From positions 1,240,001 through 1,304,000 of the forward strand of contig NZ_CP015423.1 of NCBI RefSeq assembly GCF_001719045.1: 64,000 bases of DNA, given 5' to 3'. Within the stretch, counting starts at the first letter, position 1. The number at the start of each line of letters is the position of its first letter. Below are positions 8,033-17,403 of this stretch, in pieces. This stretch comes from Paenibacillus polymyxa. Its GTDB lineage: Bacteria; Bacillota; Bacilli; Paenibacillales; Paenibacillaceae. The notes beneath the pieces were generated by a model, which saw only the letters and a program-made list of their open reading frames with translations, was not told the origin of the DNA and searched no databases. The translations under genes were made by a program, and so were the position numbers.

Positions 8033-11000
8033 CTAACCAATGGCGATCCAGGAAATAATACCGTAGTTATGCGCGGTTTCGTTCCACTTGGTTACGACGA
8101 TCACTGCTCCATTCGGCGTCTGAGATTTCAGCGTCGCATGAAAGAGAGGGTGGTTCGTCATCGCTACCAACGTGTAGTCTGGGTTTACAAAAGGCTCCCC
8201 GAATACAATGGTCACTTCCGTCTCCCCTTCACTACCTTTCAAAAGAAACGGCGCTCTGCCAAACTGCTGCAATGCGGGCTGATTCGCACAAGTACGGACC
8301 GGAGTGATGCTCAAATGCTCCGGCTTCACTGCGTTCAGCTCCAGCTCACGTGAGCCTACAGAGCCTTCCACCAGATGATGACCCTCAATGCTCTGCTCTG
8401 CCACATGATGACTTTGTACCGCAGCAGCCTGCAGATGCTCTGGTCCCACAGCTTCCGGGCTCAGTACCTCGCTGTCGACGGCCTGAGCTTGCAGATGGCT
8501 GCGAGATATACTGTTTGCCTGAAGTCTGTCGCCACTGACACCTTCCTCTGGCAAAAGTCCGGAGAGATGAATATCTGTGGACAGCTGAGCCAGTGTCACC
8601 GATCCCGGCTTTAGGTGATGCGAATCAATAACTTCCTCTCCAATGTGGTGGCTTTCAATAGCTTCCTCAGCCACATGGCGGGACTGTATCGTTCCATCTG
8701 CAAGCTTGCTGGACGTCACCGCACCTTCCTGTATAGCATCCTCAGCCACCGCCTGCCAGCCTACATGCTGTGGCTGAATTGCCCCTGCTTGCAGATGTTC
8801 CGACTGGATTGAATCCAGCGCGATATGCCTGGACTGCACCACGCCCTCTGCCAGTGCGGACCCTTGGATCGCCCCATCGGCCAAATGTTGAGCGTGTACG
8901 GCATGCTCCGTCAAATGCACGGAGTTTACGCTGGCTTCTGCCAGATTCGAAGCACGCACCGCCCGAAGCGCAAGCTTCTCAGCGTTCACGCTGCCTGCCT
9001 GAAGCGCGTGAACCGATACACTCCCGGGTGCAATATGCCGGGTCATCACTGCCGAAGCCTCCAAATGGGCAGAGGTGACAGATTCAGGAGCCAGATGGCT
9101 CGACTGGACGGCCTCTTCTGCCAAATGATTGGCTTGCACCGCTTCGTCCGTAATATGCCACGGCTGGACCGAATGAGGAGATATTTTGGCAGCAGTCACG
9201 CCATCATCCGCCAGTTTGTCGGACGTAACCGACTCATCCTGCAAAGCATCGGTTGATATTGCTTGGGATGCGATATGCACACCCTGAATGGTTCCAAGAT
9301 GCAGATGGTGCGGCTGAATGGACTCCGGTGCGATATGCACGGACTTCACCGCCCCCTCTGCCAGCGCTCTGTCCTGTACTGCGCCCGTTGCCAAGTGCCG
9401 GGGGTGTACGGCATGCTCAGACAACTGTGAAGGGCCGACGCTGCCTTCCGCGAGATTCGTCGCTTGCACCGAGCGTGCCGCCAGCTTTTCCGAGGTGACG
9501 CTTTCTGCTTGAAGCGCACGACCTGACACACTGTCCACAGCCAGATGTCTCGCAAACACCGAGGAAGCCTGTAAATGATCAGAGGTGACGGATTCCGGGG
9601 CCAAATGGTTGGACTGGATGGACTCTTCTGCCAAATGATTGGCTTGCACCGCCTCGTCTGTAATGTGCCACGGCTGGACCGAGTGGGCTGACAGCTTGGC
9701 GGCAGTCACGCCCTCATCCGCCAATTTGTCGGACGTAACGGATTCATCCTGTAAAGCATCGTTCGATATGGCCTGTGAGGCGATATGCACACCCTGAATG
9801 GTTCCCGTTTGCAGATGGTGCGGCTGAATGGACTCCGGTGCGATATGCACGGACTTTACTCCCCCCTCTGCCAGCGCTCTGTCGTGTACTGCGCCGGGTG
9901 CCAAATGCCGGGGATGTATCGCCTGCGCAGACAGATGTGAAGGACCGACGCTGCCTTCCGCGAGATTTAACGCTCGCACCGAGTGTGCCGCCAGCTTTTC
10001 CGAGGTGACGCTTTCTGCTTGAAGCGCACTACTGGATACGCTATCCGAGGCCAGATGGCTCGCAAGCACCGTTGAAGCTTGCAAATGGGCAGATCTGACG
10101 GATTCCCGGGCCAAATGGTTGGACTGGACAGCCTCTTCTGCCAAATGATTAGCTTGCACCGCTTCGTCTGTAATGTGCCACGGCTGGACCGAGTGGGCAG
10201 ACAGCTTGGCGGCAGTCACGCCCTCATCCACCAGTTTGTCGGACGTAACGGACTCATCCTGCAAAGCATCGGTCGATATCGCGTGTGAGGCGATATGCAC
10301 ACCCTGAATGGTTCCCGTTTGCAGATGATGCGACTGGATGGACTCCGGTGCGATGTGTACGGATTTCACTGCCCCTTCTGCTAGCGCTCTGTCCTGTACT
10401 GCACCCGTTGCCAAGTGCCGGGTGTGTATCGCTTGCGTGGACAGATGTGGAGGGCCGACGCTGCCTTCCGCGAGATTCGTCGCTTGCACCGAGTGTGCCG
10501 CCAGCTTTTCCGAGGTGATGCTTTCTGCTTGAAGCGCACTACTAGATACGCTATCTGGAGCCAGATGGCTCGCAAGCACCGCTGAAGCCTGCAAATGGGC
10601 AGAGGTGACAGATTCCCGGGCCAGATGATTGGACTGGACGGCTTCTTCTGCCAGATGTTTGGCTTGCACCGCTTCGTCTGTAATGTGCCACGGCTGGACC
10701 GAGTGTGCTGACAGCTTGGCGGCAGTCACACCCTCATCCGCCAGTTTATCGGACGTAACAGACTCATCCTGCAAAGCATCGGTCGATATGGACTGTGACG
10801 CGATGTGCTCTCCCTGAATGGTTCCAATTTGCAGATGATGTGGCTGAATGGATTCCGGTGCGATGTGCACGGACTTCACTGCCCCCTCTGCCAGTGCTCT
10901 ATCCTGTACTGCTCCAGCTGCCAGATGCCGAGTGTGCACCGACTGCGCAGAAAGATGTGAAGGGCCGATGCTGCCTTCCGCGAGGTTCATTCCTTGTACC

Positions 11001-13753
11001 GAGCGAGCTGCCAGCTTTTCCGAGGTGACGCTTTCCGCTTGAAGCGCACGACCGGACACACTATCCGGGGCCAAATGTCTCGTGAGCACCGAGGAAGCCT
11101 GTAGATGCACCGAGGTGACCGCTCCTGCAGCCAGATGTGCCGAATCCACAGCCGCCACAGCCAAATGGTTGCTTTGTACAGCTTCGTCCATAATATGTCC
11201 GGACTGCACGGCATGGGCAGACAGTTTGGTGGGAGTTACGCTTCCCTCCGACAGTTTGGCAGAGGTGACCGATTCATCCTGTAAGGCCGGAGTCGCTATA
11301 GCCTGCAATGCGATATGCTCTCCCTGAATGACCCCGCTTTGCAAGTGCTCCGATTGGATGGATTCGGGCGCAAGATGTACAGACTTTACAGCGTTCTGGG
11401 CTAATTCCGTCTCCTGTACTGCTCCTGCAGCCAAATGCTGAGTGTGTACGGCTTGCGCAGCCAAATGTCCGGGACCCACGCTGTTTTCTGCCAGATTGGA
11501 AGCCTGCACAGCACGGGCCGCTAGCTTCTCAGAGGTGACACTTTCTGACTGAAGTGCATGACCGGATACACTGTCGGGGGCGAGGTGTTTAGTTTGGACC
11601 GATGCAGATTGCAAATGATTAGAGGTGACGGATTCCGGAGCGAGATGATTCGCCTCCACCGCTTCAACAGCCAGATGGTTACTCTGCACCGCTTTATCCG
11701 TAAGATGCCACGGCTGCACGGAACGAGCAGACAGCTTAGAGGAAGTGACACTACCCTCAGCTAACTTAGGAGCCGTAATCGCCAAATCATTGATTTTATC
11801 CGTGGCCACACTTTCCGGCGATAGTTTCAGTGAAGTAACGGCATGATCCTGCAAATGATGGGAGTACACCGCTCCGCTGGCCAAATGCGCGGTTTGAACA
11901 GCGCCTTCCCCTAGTATGTCTGCGGTAACGGACTGTTCTTGCAAAGCCGAGGTTCCAACACTGTCTTCCCCAAGATGTTTGCTCAGCACAGAACTCTGGG
12001 CCAGATGGGTCGAATCGACGGATTGAGCCTGCAATGCCTTTCCACCCACACTGTTGTCGGCAAGGTGGTTTTCACGAATTCCCCCCGTTGCAATGTGTGC
12101 GTGTGTAATGGCTTGAGGGGCAATCTTATTTCCAGTTACCGCTCCTGTGGCAATTTTAGGTTCTGTCACTGCTTCGTCAGCAATTTTGTCAGACTTAATC
12201 GCGCTCGAGGCAATGTGATTTTCCTTGACAGCCTGATTCGCCACATGGTGTTCCAGCACTGCCCCCTTCCCTAATTTCTCGCTCGTCACAGCCCCGGAAT
12301 GCAAATGTTGCTCCGTAACCGCCTCCGATGCAATATGATCTTTTCGAATGATTTCCGACTGGAGGTGTACGGAAGAGACTGCCTCCGGAGAAATTTGGGG
12401 ACCTTGTATGGCTGCTGTAGCAATATGTCTGGTAAGTACCGCCTCGTCGGCAATTTTGTGTGGTAAAATGCTCTGATCCGATATTTTGGATGAAGTGACG
12501 GATTGATCGACAATTTGCAATGAGCCTACAGATTGATCTGCCAGTTTATTGGACTGAATGCTCCGATCCGCCAGGTGGCGGGCTGTCACTTGGCCCGTTC
12601 CAATCTGCTCTTCCCCGATGGAGCCAGGACTCAGATGCTTTCTTTCAATCGCTCCAGCCTGAATGTGCGCACTGGTCACTGCCTCAGACTCCAGATGACG
12701 CCCGCTGACAACGCCTTCCTCCAATTGTTCCTTGCCCACAATTCCATTGGATAGCTGCTTGCGATTAATCGAACCGGGGGCCAGATGCCTTGCGTGAACG
12801 GCATGCTCGGTCAGGTGTGCACTCTCAATGCTGCCAGCTTGGATTTTAGCTCCATCCACAGCACCATCCCGCAGTTTGGAAGTGGTCACAGATTGATCGC
12901 CCAGTTTGGAGCTGTCGACAGCTTCATTAGCCAAATTGTTGGATTGAATCGTACCACTGCGAATTTTATCAGAGGTGACCGACTGATCTTGAAGCATATC
13001 TGAAGACACGATCCATTGCTTGAAGTGACGGCTCTCAATGGAGCCATTCGCAATATGATCACCGCTGATAATCTTATCAGCCAGCTTCTCAGGAGTGATG
13101 CTACCATCTCGAAGCTTTTCACCGCCGATGGAGCGATCCTGCAATTTATTGCCTGATACCGATGCGTCCGACAGATGTTCCACCGTAATGGAGTCTGCGG
13201 CAATCTTCGAAGAAGTCACAGCACCGTCAGCTATCTTAATCGTTTGAACGGCATAATCCGCCAGAGATTCCGTGTGGATGCTCTCTTGTTTCAGTTTGCT
13301 GGAATCTATGGAAGCGGGAGCGATCTTCTCACCCGTCACAGCGAAATCGCTCAAATCGTCTGTATAGATGAAAGCATTGTTTACATGTGGGGCCTTCTTA
13401 TTGCTCAAAATTTCCTCAACATCAATTGGATCAGGTTCTGGCTCTGGCTCCAACTCTGGTTCTGGTTCTAGCTCTTGGGGGTCCTCTATCGACACTTGAG
13501 TCTCCTCTGCATCCGCACCTTCAAACTCTGTCTCATGCGAAACCTCGACTTCAGGTTCGACAACAGTCTTTAGCTCCGGCTCCTCTTTGGTTGGGGGAGG
13601 CGGAGAAGCAACTTGATGAAGTCTTGCTTCTGTCTCCCTCTCCGCAGGCTGTGGCTTCACGCGCTGTATCATACTTAATTCATTCATATCCGGGTCAATT
13701 ACACTATAGAGCGGCTTTTTGTTTCTTATGGTTTTGCGGCTCTTATTCTTCAA
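8033..13753 (-). CDS. Giant decapeptide-repeat protein (1906 aa) with WIAG-type tail
   Basis: Four parts are visible. Residues 1-20 are basic. Residues about 40-118 are acidic, including a Glu-Pro run. Residues about 135-1813 are some 168 tandem decapeptides of the form x-x-(S/A)-(V/I)-x-S-x-x-(L/I)-x, for example DQSVTSDKIR. Residues about 1814-1906 are a non-repeat domain ending GIISWIAIG. Regular 10-residue repeats with alternating small and aliphatic positions suggest a long fibre. The closing WIAxG resembles the tail of a Bacillus/Paenibacillus repeat family I know as WIAG-tail; I could not check it. The start is TTG, with GGGAG about 10 nt upstream. There is no signal peptide. A spore-surface or appendage role is plausible but unproven. 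Confidence 0.8.
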   Translation of the reverse strand: MKNKSRKTIRNKKPLYSVIDPDMNELSMIQRVKPQPAERETEARLHQVASPPPPTKEEPELKTVVEPEVEVSHETEFEGADAEETQVSIEDPQELEPEPELEPEPEPDPIDVEEILSNKKAPHVNNAFIYTDDLSDFAVTGEKIAPASIDSSKLKQESIHTESLADYAVQTIKIADGAVTSSKIAADSITVEHLSDASVSGNKLQDRSIGGEKLRDGSITPEKLADKIISGDHIANGSIESRHFKQWIVSSDMLQDQSVTSDKIRSGTIQSNNLANEAVDSSKLGDQSVTTSKLRDGAVDGAKIQAGSIESAHLTEHAVHARHLAPGSINRKQLSNGIVGKEQLEEGVVSGRHLESEAVTSAHIQAGAIERKHLSPGSIGEEQIGTGQVTARHLADRSIQSNKLADQSVGSLQIVDQSVTSSKISDQSILPHKIADEAVLTRHIATAAIQGPQISPEAVSSVHLQSEIIRKDHIASEAVTEQHLHSGAVTSEKLGKGAVLEHHVANQAVKENHIASSAIKSDKIADEAVTEPKIATGAVTGNKIAPQAITHAHIATGGIRENHLADNSVGGKALQAQSVDSTHLAQSSVLSKHLGEDSVGTSALQEQSVTADILGEGAVQTAHLASGAVYSHHLQDHAVTSLKLSPESVATDKINDLAITAPKLAEGSVTSSKLSARSVQPWHLTDKAVQSNHLAVEAVEANHLAPESVTSNHLQSASVQTKHLAPDSVSGHALQSESVTSEKLAARAVQASNLAENSVGPGHLAAQAVHTQHLAAGAVQETELAQNAVKSVHLAPESIQSEHLQSGVIQGEHIALQAIATPALQDESVTSAKLSEGSVTPTKLSAHAVQSGHIMDEAVQSNHLAVAAVDSAHLAAGAVTSVHLQASSVLTRHLAPDSVSGRALQAESVTSEKLAARSVQGMNLAEGSIGPSHLSAQSVHTRHLAAGAVQDRALAEGAVKSVHIAPESIQPHHLQIGTIQGEHIASQSISTDALQDESVTSDKLADEGVTAAKLSAHSVQPWHITDEAVQAKHLAEEAVQSNHLARESVTSAHLQASAVLASHLAPDSVSSSALQAESITSEKLAAHSVQATNLAEGSVGPPHLSTQAIHTRHLATGAVQDRALAEGAVKSVHIAPESIQSHHLQTGTIQGVHIASHAISTDALQDESVTSDKLVDEGVTAAKLSAHSVQPWHITDEAVQANHLAEEAVQSNHLARESVRSAHLQASTVLASHLASDSVSSSALQAESVTSEKLAAHSVRALNLAEGSVGPSHLSAQAIHPRHLAPGAVHDRALAEGGVKSVHIAPESIQPHHLQTGTIQGVHIASQAISNDALQDESVTSDKLADEGVTAAKLSAHSVQPWHITDEAVQANHLAEESIQSNHLAPESVTSDHLQASSVFARHLAVDSVSGRALQAESVTSEKLAARSVQATNLAEGSVGPSQLSEHAVHPRHLATGAVQDRALAEGAVKSVHIAPESIQPHHLHLGTIQGVHIASQAISTDALQDESVTSDKLADDGVTAAKISPHSVQPWHITDEAVQANHLAEEAVQSSHLAPESVTSAHLEASAVMTRHIAPGSVSVHALQAGSVNAEKLALRAVRASNLAEASVNSVHLTEHAVHAQHLADGAIQGSALAEGVVQSRHIALDSIQSEHLQAGAIQPQHVGWQAVAEDAIQEGAVTSSKLADGTIQSRHVAEEAIESHHIGEEVIDSHHLKPGSVTLAQLSTDIHLSGLLPEEGVSGDRLQANSISRSHLQAQAVDSEVLSPEAVGPEHLQAAAVQSHHVAEQSIEGHHLVEGSVGSRELELNAVKPEHLSITPVRTCANQPALQQFGRAPFLLKGSEGETEVTIVFGEPFVNPDYTLVAMTNHPLFHATLKSQTPNGAVIVVTKWNETAHNYGIISWIAIG
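9271..11310 (-). repeat. Four tandem 510-bp units inside the giant repeat gene
   Basis: Landmark sequences recur exactly every 510 bp, for example the block CGATATGCAC (or a 1-2 base variant) at 9271, 9781, 10291, 10801 and 11311. 510 bp equals 17 decapeptide codon blocks of 30 bp. The units are much more alike than the surrounding 30-bp repeats, so they arose by recent unequal duplication. Weaker copies extend on both sides. Confidence 0.85.
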
Positions 13754-13942
13754 GCAGCTCTCTCCCTTCTCGTATTTATCGTTACAGCATCATATGCAGG
13801 CCCTTAGGCACTTGCCACCCCGTGCAAGGATACACTTTTGGGTAAAAAGGATACTTACTGAAATCCACGTTTGAAAAAAAATAGTTAAAAGTTAAAATAG
13901 TAAGGGTGAAGATCGCTACAAGAAGAGAGGAATTACAATAAC

Positions 13943-15130
13943 ATGATTATCAAACCAAGAACACGTGGCTTTATCTGCACCACTGCTCATCCGGTGGGCT
14001 GTGCCCAACATGTTCAGGAGCAAATTGACTATGTACAGGCCCGTCCTGCTATCCAGGGACCCCGTAATGTACTTGTGATCGGGGCATCTGCCGGATATGG
14101 GTTGGCTTCTCGCATTACTGCTGCCTTCGGTGCGCGTGCCAATACAATTGGTGTATATCGCCCTAGTAATGCTACTGCCACACGTACAGCATCGGCAGGC
14201 TGGTACAATTCTGCTGCATTTGAAAAAGCTGCTCAGGAAGCTGGGCTTAAATCCTTAAGCGTGACAGGCGATGCCTTCTCGGATGAGGTCAAAGCCAAAA
14301 CGGTGGAAGCCATTCGCGAAGAACTGGGACAAGTCGATCTGGTGATTTACAGTGTCGCTTCAGGTCGTCGTACAAATCCCCGCACAGGCGAAACGTTTAA
14401 TTCCGTGCTCAAACCTATTGGTCAGCCTTACACAAACAAGACCGTTAACTTCCACACCGGGGAAGTCAGCAACGTGACGCTTGAACCAGCAACAGAAGAA
14501 GAAGTACAAGCAACTGTAGAGGTTATGGGTGGTGAGGACTGGAAATTGTGGATTGACGCCTTGCGTGAAGGCGGTGTATTGGCTGATACTGCAACAACCT
14601 TCTCCTTTTCGTATATTGGTTCAGATATTACGCAAGCCATCTACAGAGAAGGCAGTATCGGAAGTGCAAAGGATCATTTGGAGGAGACAGCACATCAGCT
14701 GAACGATCAGTTGAAAGTTACAGGCGGACGCGCCTTCGTCGCAGTCACCAAAGGACTCGTTACCCAATCTAGCTCCGCTATCCCTGTCGTTCCTCTGTAT
14801 ATTTCTGCTTTATATAAGGTAATGAAGGAAAAAGGGCTGCATGAAGGGTGCGTAGAACAGAGCTACCGCCTGTTTGCTGAGCGTCTGTACGCACCAGAAA
14901 CTCCTGTAGATGAAGAAGGACGTATTCGTATTGATGATTGGGAACTGCGCGAAGACGTACAGGCAGAGGTTGAGAAGATATGGGAGGCGCTGACGACCAA
15001 CAATATCTACGAATTGTCAGATCTTGAAGGATATCGTCACGAATTTTTCCAACTGTTCGGCTTTGAGTTTGAGGGCGTAGACTATGATGCTGACATCGAT
15101 CCCATCGTAAATATTCCTAACGTGCGCTAA
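13943..15130 (+). CDS. fabV: Trans-2-enoyl-ACP/CoA reductase FabV
   Basis: 395 residues, the usual length of FabV. It carries the NADH-binding region VLVIGASAGYGLASR and the catalytic Tyr-x8-Lys pair (Y234 and K243 in IYREGSIGSAK), the wide spacing that separates FabV from FabI. The opening MIIKPRTRGFICTTAHPVGC is family-typical. It performs the last reduction of the fatty-acid elongation cycle and is known for triclosan tolerance. GAGAGGA lies about 10 nt before the ATG. It is divergent from the giant repeat gene and monocistronic. Confidence 0.95.
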   Translation: MIIKPRTRGFICTTAHPVGCAQHVQEQIDYVQARPAIQGPRNVLVIGASAGYGLASRITAAFGARANTIGVYRPSNATATRTASAGWYNSAAFEKAAQEAGLKSLSVTGDAFSDEVKAKTVEAIREELGQVDLVIYSVASGRRTNPRTGETFNSVLKPIGQPYTNKTVNFHTGEVSNVTLEPATEEEVQATVEVMGGEDWKLWIDALREGGVLADTATTFSFSYIGSDITQAIYREGSIGSAKDHLEETAHQLNDQLKVTGGRAFVAVTKGLVTQSSSAIPVVPLYISALYKVMKEKGLHEGCVEQSYRLFAERLYAPETPVDEEGRIRIDDWELREDVQAEVEKIWEALTTNNIYELSDLEGYRHEFFQLFGFEFEGVDYDADIDPIVNIPNVR

Positions 15131-15162
15131 ATCTTTTCATATCGTCATTATGTCAGAAAAAC

Positions 15163-15226
15163 AAAAAAAGCTGTTCTCCAGCAGAGAAACATTTCGTTCT
15201 GCATGGAGGACAGCTTTTGTTTTTTA
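15163..15226 (+). terminator. Intrinsic terminator after fabV
   Basis: AAAAGCTGTTCTCC pairs with GGAGGACAGCTTTT, with an inner CAGAG/TTCTG stem, followed by a T tract. Confidence 0.85.
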
Positions 15227-15324
15227 ATTAAAAGGGACACTTATGTCCGCTTCGAACTGCAAAATGAAGCAAACATTGCAATTTTAGATTTCATTTGATA
15301 TTGTACAAGCAGGCATAGCAAAAT

Positions 15325-15344
15325 CCCTCTTCCTAACAAGAGGG
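15325..15344. other. Short perfect hairpin upstream of the DUF1540 gene
   Basis: CCCTCTT and AAGAGGG form a 7-bp stem with a 6-nt loop, about 85 nt before the DUF1540 start. No T run follows, so an operator or leader structure is more likely than a terminator. Confidence 0.35.
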
Positions 15345-15428
15345 TAAACACAGTTGGACAAGTCCTACCTTGACTGACCGTGATACTATTTGCTCAGCCC
15401 ATCACAACCATATAAGGAGGTGTACAAC

Positions 15429-15581
15429 ATGGCAAAAGACGTTCTGTGTGAAGTCAATTCATGTACGTACTGGGCCCAAGAAAATAAATGTAGCGCTAGC
15501 TCCATTTATATCGTAAGCAACAGACCTGAAGACACTCACAAATCCGAAGAAACAGACTGCAAAACCTTCGAAGCCAAGTAA
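15429..15581 (+). CDS. DUF1540 domain small Cys protein
   Basis: 50 residues with four Cys (VLCEVNSCTYW, NKCSAS, DCKTF), the pattern of the DUF1540 family, small presumed metal-binding proteins common in spore formers. AAGGAGGTG lies 7 nt before the ATG at 15429; upstream in-frame sequence is not family-like. Function unknown. A Fur box with a promoter pointing back across this gene lies just downstream. Confidence 0.82.
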   Translation: MAKDVLCEVNSCTYWAQENKCSASSIYIVSNRPEDTHKSEETDCKTFEAK

Positions 15582-15611
15582 ATCTTTGATTTCAAGCCTA
15601 AGCTTTATAAT

Positions 15612-15642
15612 GAAGGAGCCCATGCCCGGGTTCCTTCTTTCT
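15612..15642 (+). terminator. Terminator after the DUF1540 gene
   Basis: GAAGGAGCCC pairs with GGGTTCCTTC (with a G-T pair), followed by TTTCTT. Confidence 0.65.
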
Positions 15643-15648
15643 TATGAT

Positions 15649-15677
15649 ATTCTAACAAGAATGATAATTATTATCAA
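15649..15677 (-). promoter_or_regulatory. Sigma-A-like promoter overlapped by a Fur box, antisense to the DUF1540 gene
   Basis: On the reverse strand TTGATA (15677-15672), 17 nt, then TAGAAT (15654-15649). The 15-bp palindrome TGATAATTATTATCA at 15662-15676 is exactly the Bacillus Fur 7-1-7 box and covers the -35 element. The transcript would run through the GAAGGA/TCCTTC hairpin and then antisense to 15429-15581. No coding gene is correctly placed for it on this strand. Confidence 0.6.
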
Positions 15678-15876
15678 GTCCTTTTTCGGTACAGAAAAGC
15701 GCTATTCAATCCACACAATCATTTCTCTGCTCAACGTTTGGTTGCTAAGCTCTATTCATGGTACGGGTATCTGATTGCTCGAGTTCAGTTTGATCTGACC
15801 ATGCGCTCATTTGTTAAGCCCTCCTTTTTTCATTTTTTTGTTGAATCAGTTTTTTACGTAAGGTTGCAGGCTTACT

Positions 15877-16116
15877 TTATAAAGCCACGTCGAAAAGGAC
15901 CCTGCTGTTCTCTCTAAAAACAAAAAAAGAAGCGTCGCTCTGAACGATTCGCTTCTTGTGCTTGACCTTTTGTAATTGTTCTTGCTTGGTCGGCTTCATT
16001 CGTATGTGCTGTGAAATCTCGCCATAATGGTCATTCGTTTTGCGGCTCTGTGCCGCACAATAGATTCCAGCGCGTTTTGCCTTGCTCAGCGCTTTTTGTG
16101 TTTGAGTACGTGCCAT
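15877..16116 (-). CDS. Conserved hypothetical small basic protein
   Basis: 79 residues. The opening MARTQTQKALSKAKRAG and the KHKKR stretch recall short conserved proteins found widely in Bacillus and Paenibacillus; none has a known role. GAAGGAGAG lies 10 nt upstream. There is no signal peptide or membrane segment. Confidence 0.65.
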   Translation of the reverse strand: MARTQTQKALSKAKRAGIYCAAQSRKTNDHYGEISQHIRMKPTKQEQLQKVKHKKRIVQSDASFFVFRENSRVLFDVAL

Positions 16117-16209
16117 ACGGCTTCACTCTCCTTCATTGGACTCCTTTTATCATAACATCCAATAGTCAAATCGTGAATGGTTTGTCTGACTCAAGCATAC
16201 TTCAATTCA

Positions 16210-16581
16210 TTAAATGTCTGAAAAAATATCCGGATCGCCACTGGAGGCAGCTACTATAAAAACAATAACTATAAAAATGATGATCAGTGTATAAATCAGT
16301 GTACCGATAATACTACATACCAATCCAGCAATGGCCATACCTCTGCCTTGCTCGCCATGACGGTTAATTTCCTTCAGGGAAAGACTGGACAAAATAATAC
16401 CCACAATTCCGATAATCAATCCGATATAGGGAATGACCACAGATAAAATCCCGAGCACCATCGAGGCAACAGCTTTACTATTCGTAGGTGGAACTACTGG
16501 GGGCGGGTTAAATGGGGCGTTATAATCGTTCGTCTCCTGAAAAGGATCGGAAGATCGAGGCTCCTTGTACAAATCACTCAT
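16210..16581 (-). CDS. DUF4190-type small membrane protein
   Basis: 123 residues. A Pro-rich hydrophilic N-terminus (about 1-34) precedes two hydrophobic segments (about 36-66 and 84-112) separated by LKEINRHGEQGRGMAIAG, the hallmark loop of DUF4190 proteins. Function unknown. It ends with a short acidic tail and is monocistronic. Confidence 0.75.
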   Translation of the reverse strand: MSDLYKEPRSSDPFQETNDYNAPFNPPPVVPPTNSKAVASMVLGILSVVIPYIGLIIGIVGIILSSLSLKEINRHGEQGRGMAIAGLVCSIIGTLIYTLIIIFIVIVFIVAASSGDPDIFSDI

Positions 16582-16804
16582 CTGTTAAATTCAACTCCAA
16601 TAAGTAAAATAGCAATTATATAAGTTCTAGGGTACCACAATCTTACAAATCAGGACAGTACTTATTTCAATTTTTTAAATTAGAACGTTAAAAAGAAGAA
16701 ACATAGCGATATTAGCACTTTTTGAGGTAACCGGGCATACAGTATTTTACCTGTTACAGATCAATTGCGCTCCATGAGAGCATCCTGCCAAGGAGGTCGG
16801 AGCT

Positions 16805-17392
16805 ATGCTATATCGTGCAACATCCCGCAGAAAGGGCTCGCCTCACAAACGTTTAAATGCAGAAACACTTAGGAAAATATCCGCTGCCATGCTGCCCTTT
16901 TACAAAGCTATTGCAACCCGACGTGCTTTTGCTGTCCAATGGTCACGAGCTGTCGTTCAGGGCAATTTGGATCGGATGAAATCCCTTCTCTGCTCAATAG
17001 CGCCATTTGCCGCTAAACAAGGCTTAGGCACGAATGGCATCGGCTACTTTATTTCTTTTTTAGCTCAGCCACCGATGCTCTATTATACGAATGGAACGAC
17101 GATTCCACCAGGGACTGTGCAGTTTACGTTTGAGCCGAGAGTTCATCGCGCCATCGCAAAAGCCGTTTTTCCGCTGTATCGCGAATTGGCACGCAATCCA
17201 TGTTTTGCTTCTGCCTTAGCTAAAGCGATCAACAGACAAGACCAGCGTGCAGTTCATGTCATGATCCGTAGTTTAATTCCATCCTCTGCGCTGAAATCCG
17301 TACAAATTGAGGATGATGGCTTTGCCTTACTTTTTAAGTATCCCTTTAGCAAGTATCCCTATCGCAATCTGCTCTTTCAGGAGTTCACTTAA
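16805..17392 (+). CDS. Hypothetical protein with an internal duplication
   Basis: 195 residues with a basic N-terminus. Two stretches resemble each other: about 28-68 (AMLPFYKAIATRRAF ... SLLCSIAP) and about 118-158 (AVFPLYRELARNPCF ... MIRSLIPS), suggesting a duplicated all-alpha unit. Not recognised. The start is well supported by CAAGGAGGTC. It converges on the LpdD-like gene (gap of 11 nt). Confidence 0.6.
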   Translation: MLYRATSRRKGSPHKRLNAETLRKISAAMLPFYKAIATRRAFAVQWSRAVVQGNLDRMKSLLCSIAPFAAKQGLGTNGIGYFISFLAQPPMLYYTNGTTIPPGTVQFTFEPRVHRAIAKAVFPLYRELARNPCFASALAKAINRQDQRAVHVMIRSLIPSSALKSVQIEDDGFALLFKYPFSKYPYRNLLFQEFT

Positions 17393-17403
17393 AAAGGTTG
17401 CTA

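Noticed and set aside
8700-13300. 30-bp periodic repeats that could suggest a CRISPR array
   Set aside because: The period is coding (decapeptides), there are no unique spacers between identical repeats, and no cas genes are present.
8069-13845. Many forward-strand ORFs of 60-150 codons opposite the giant repeat gene
   Set aside because: They recur every 510 bp only because the coding strand repeats; they have no ribosome sites or family features.
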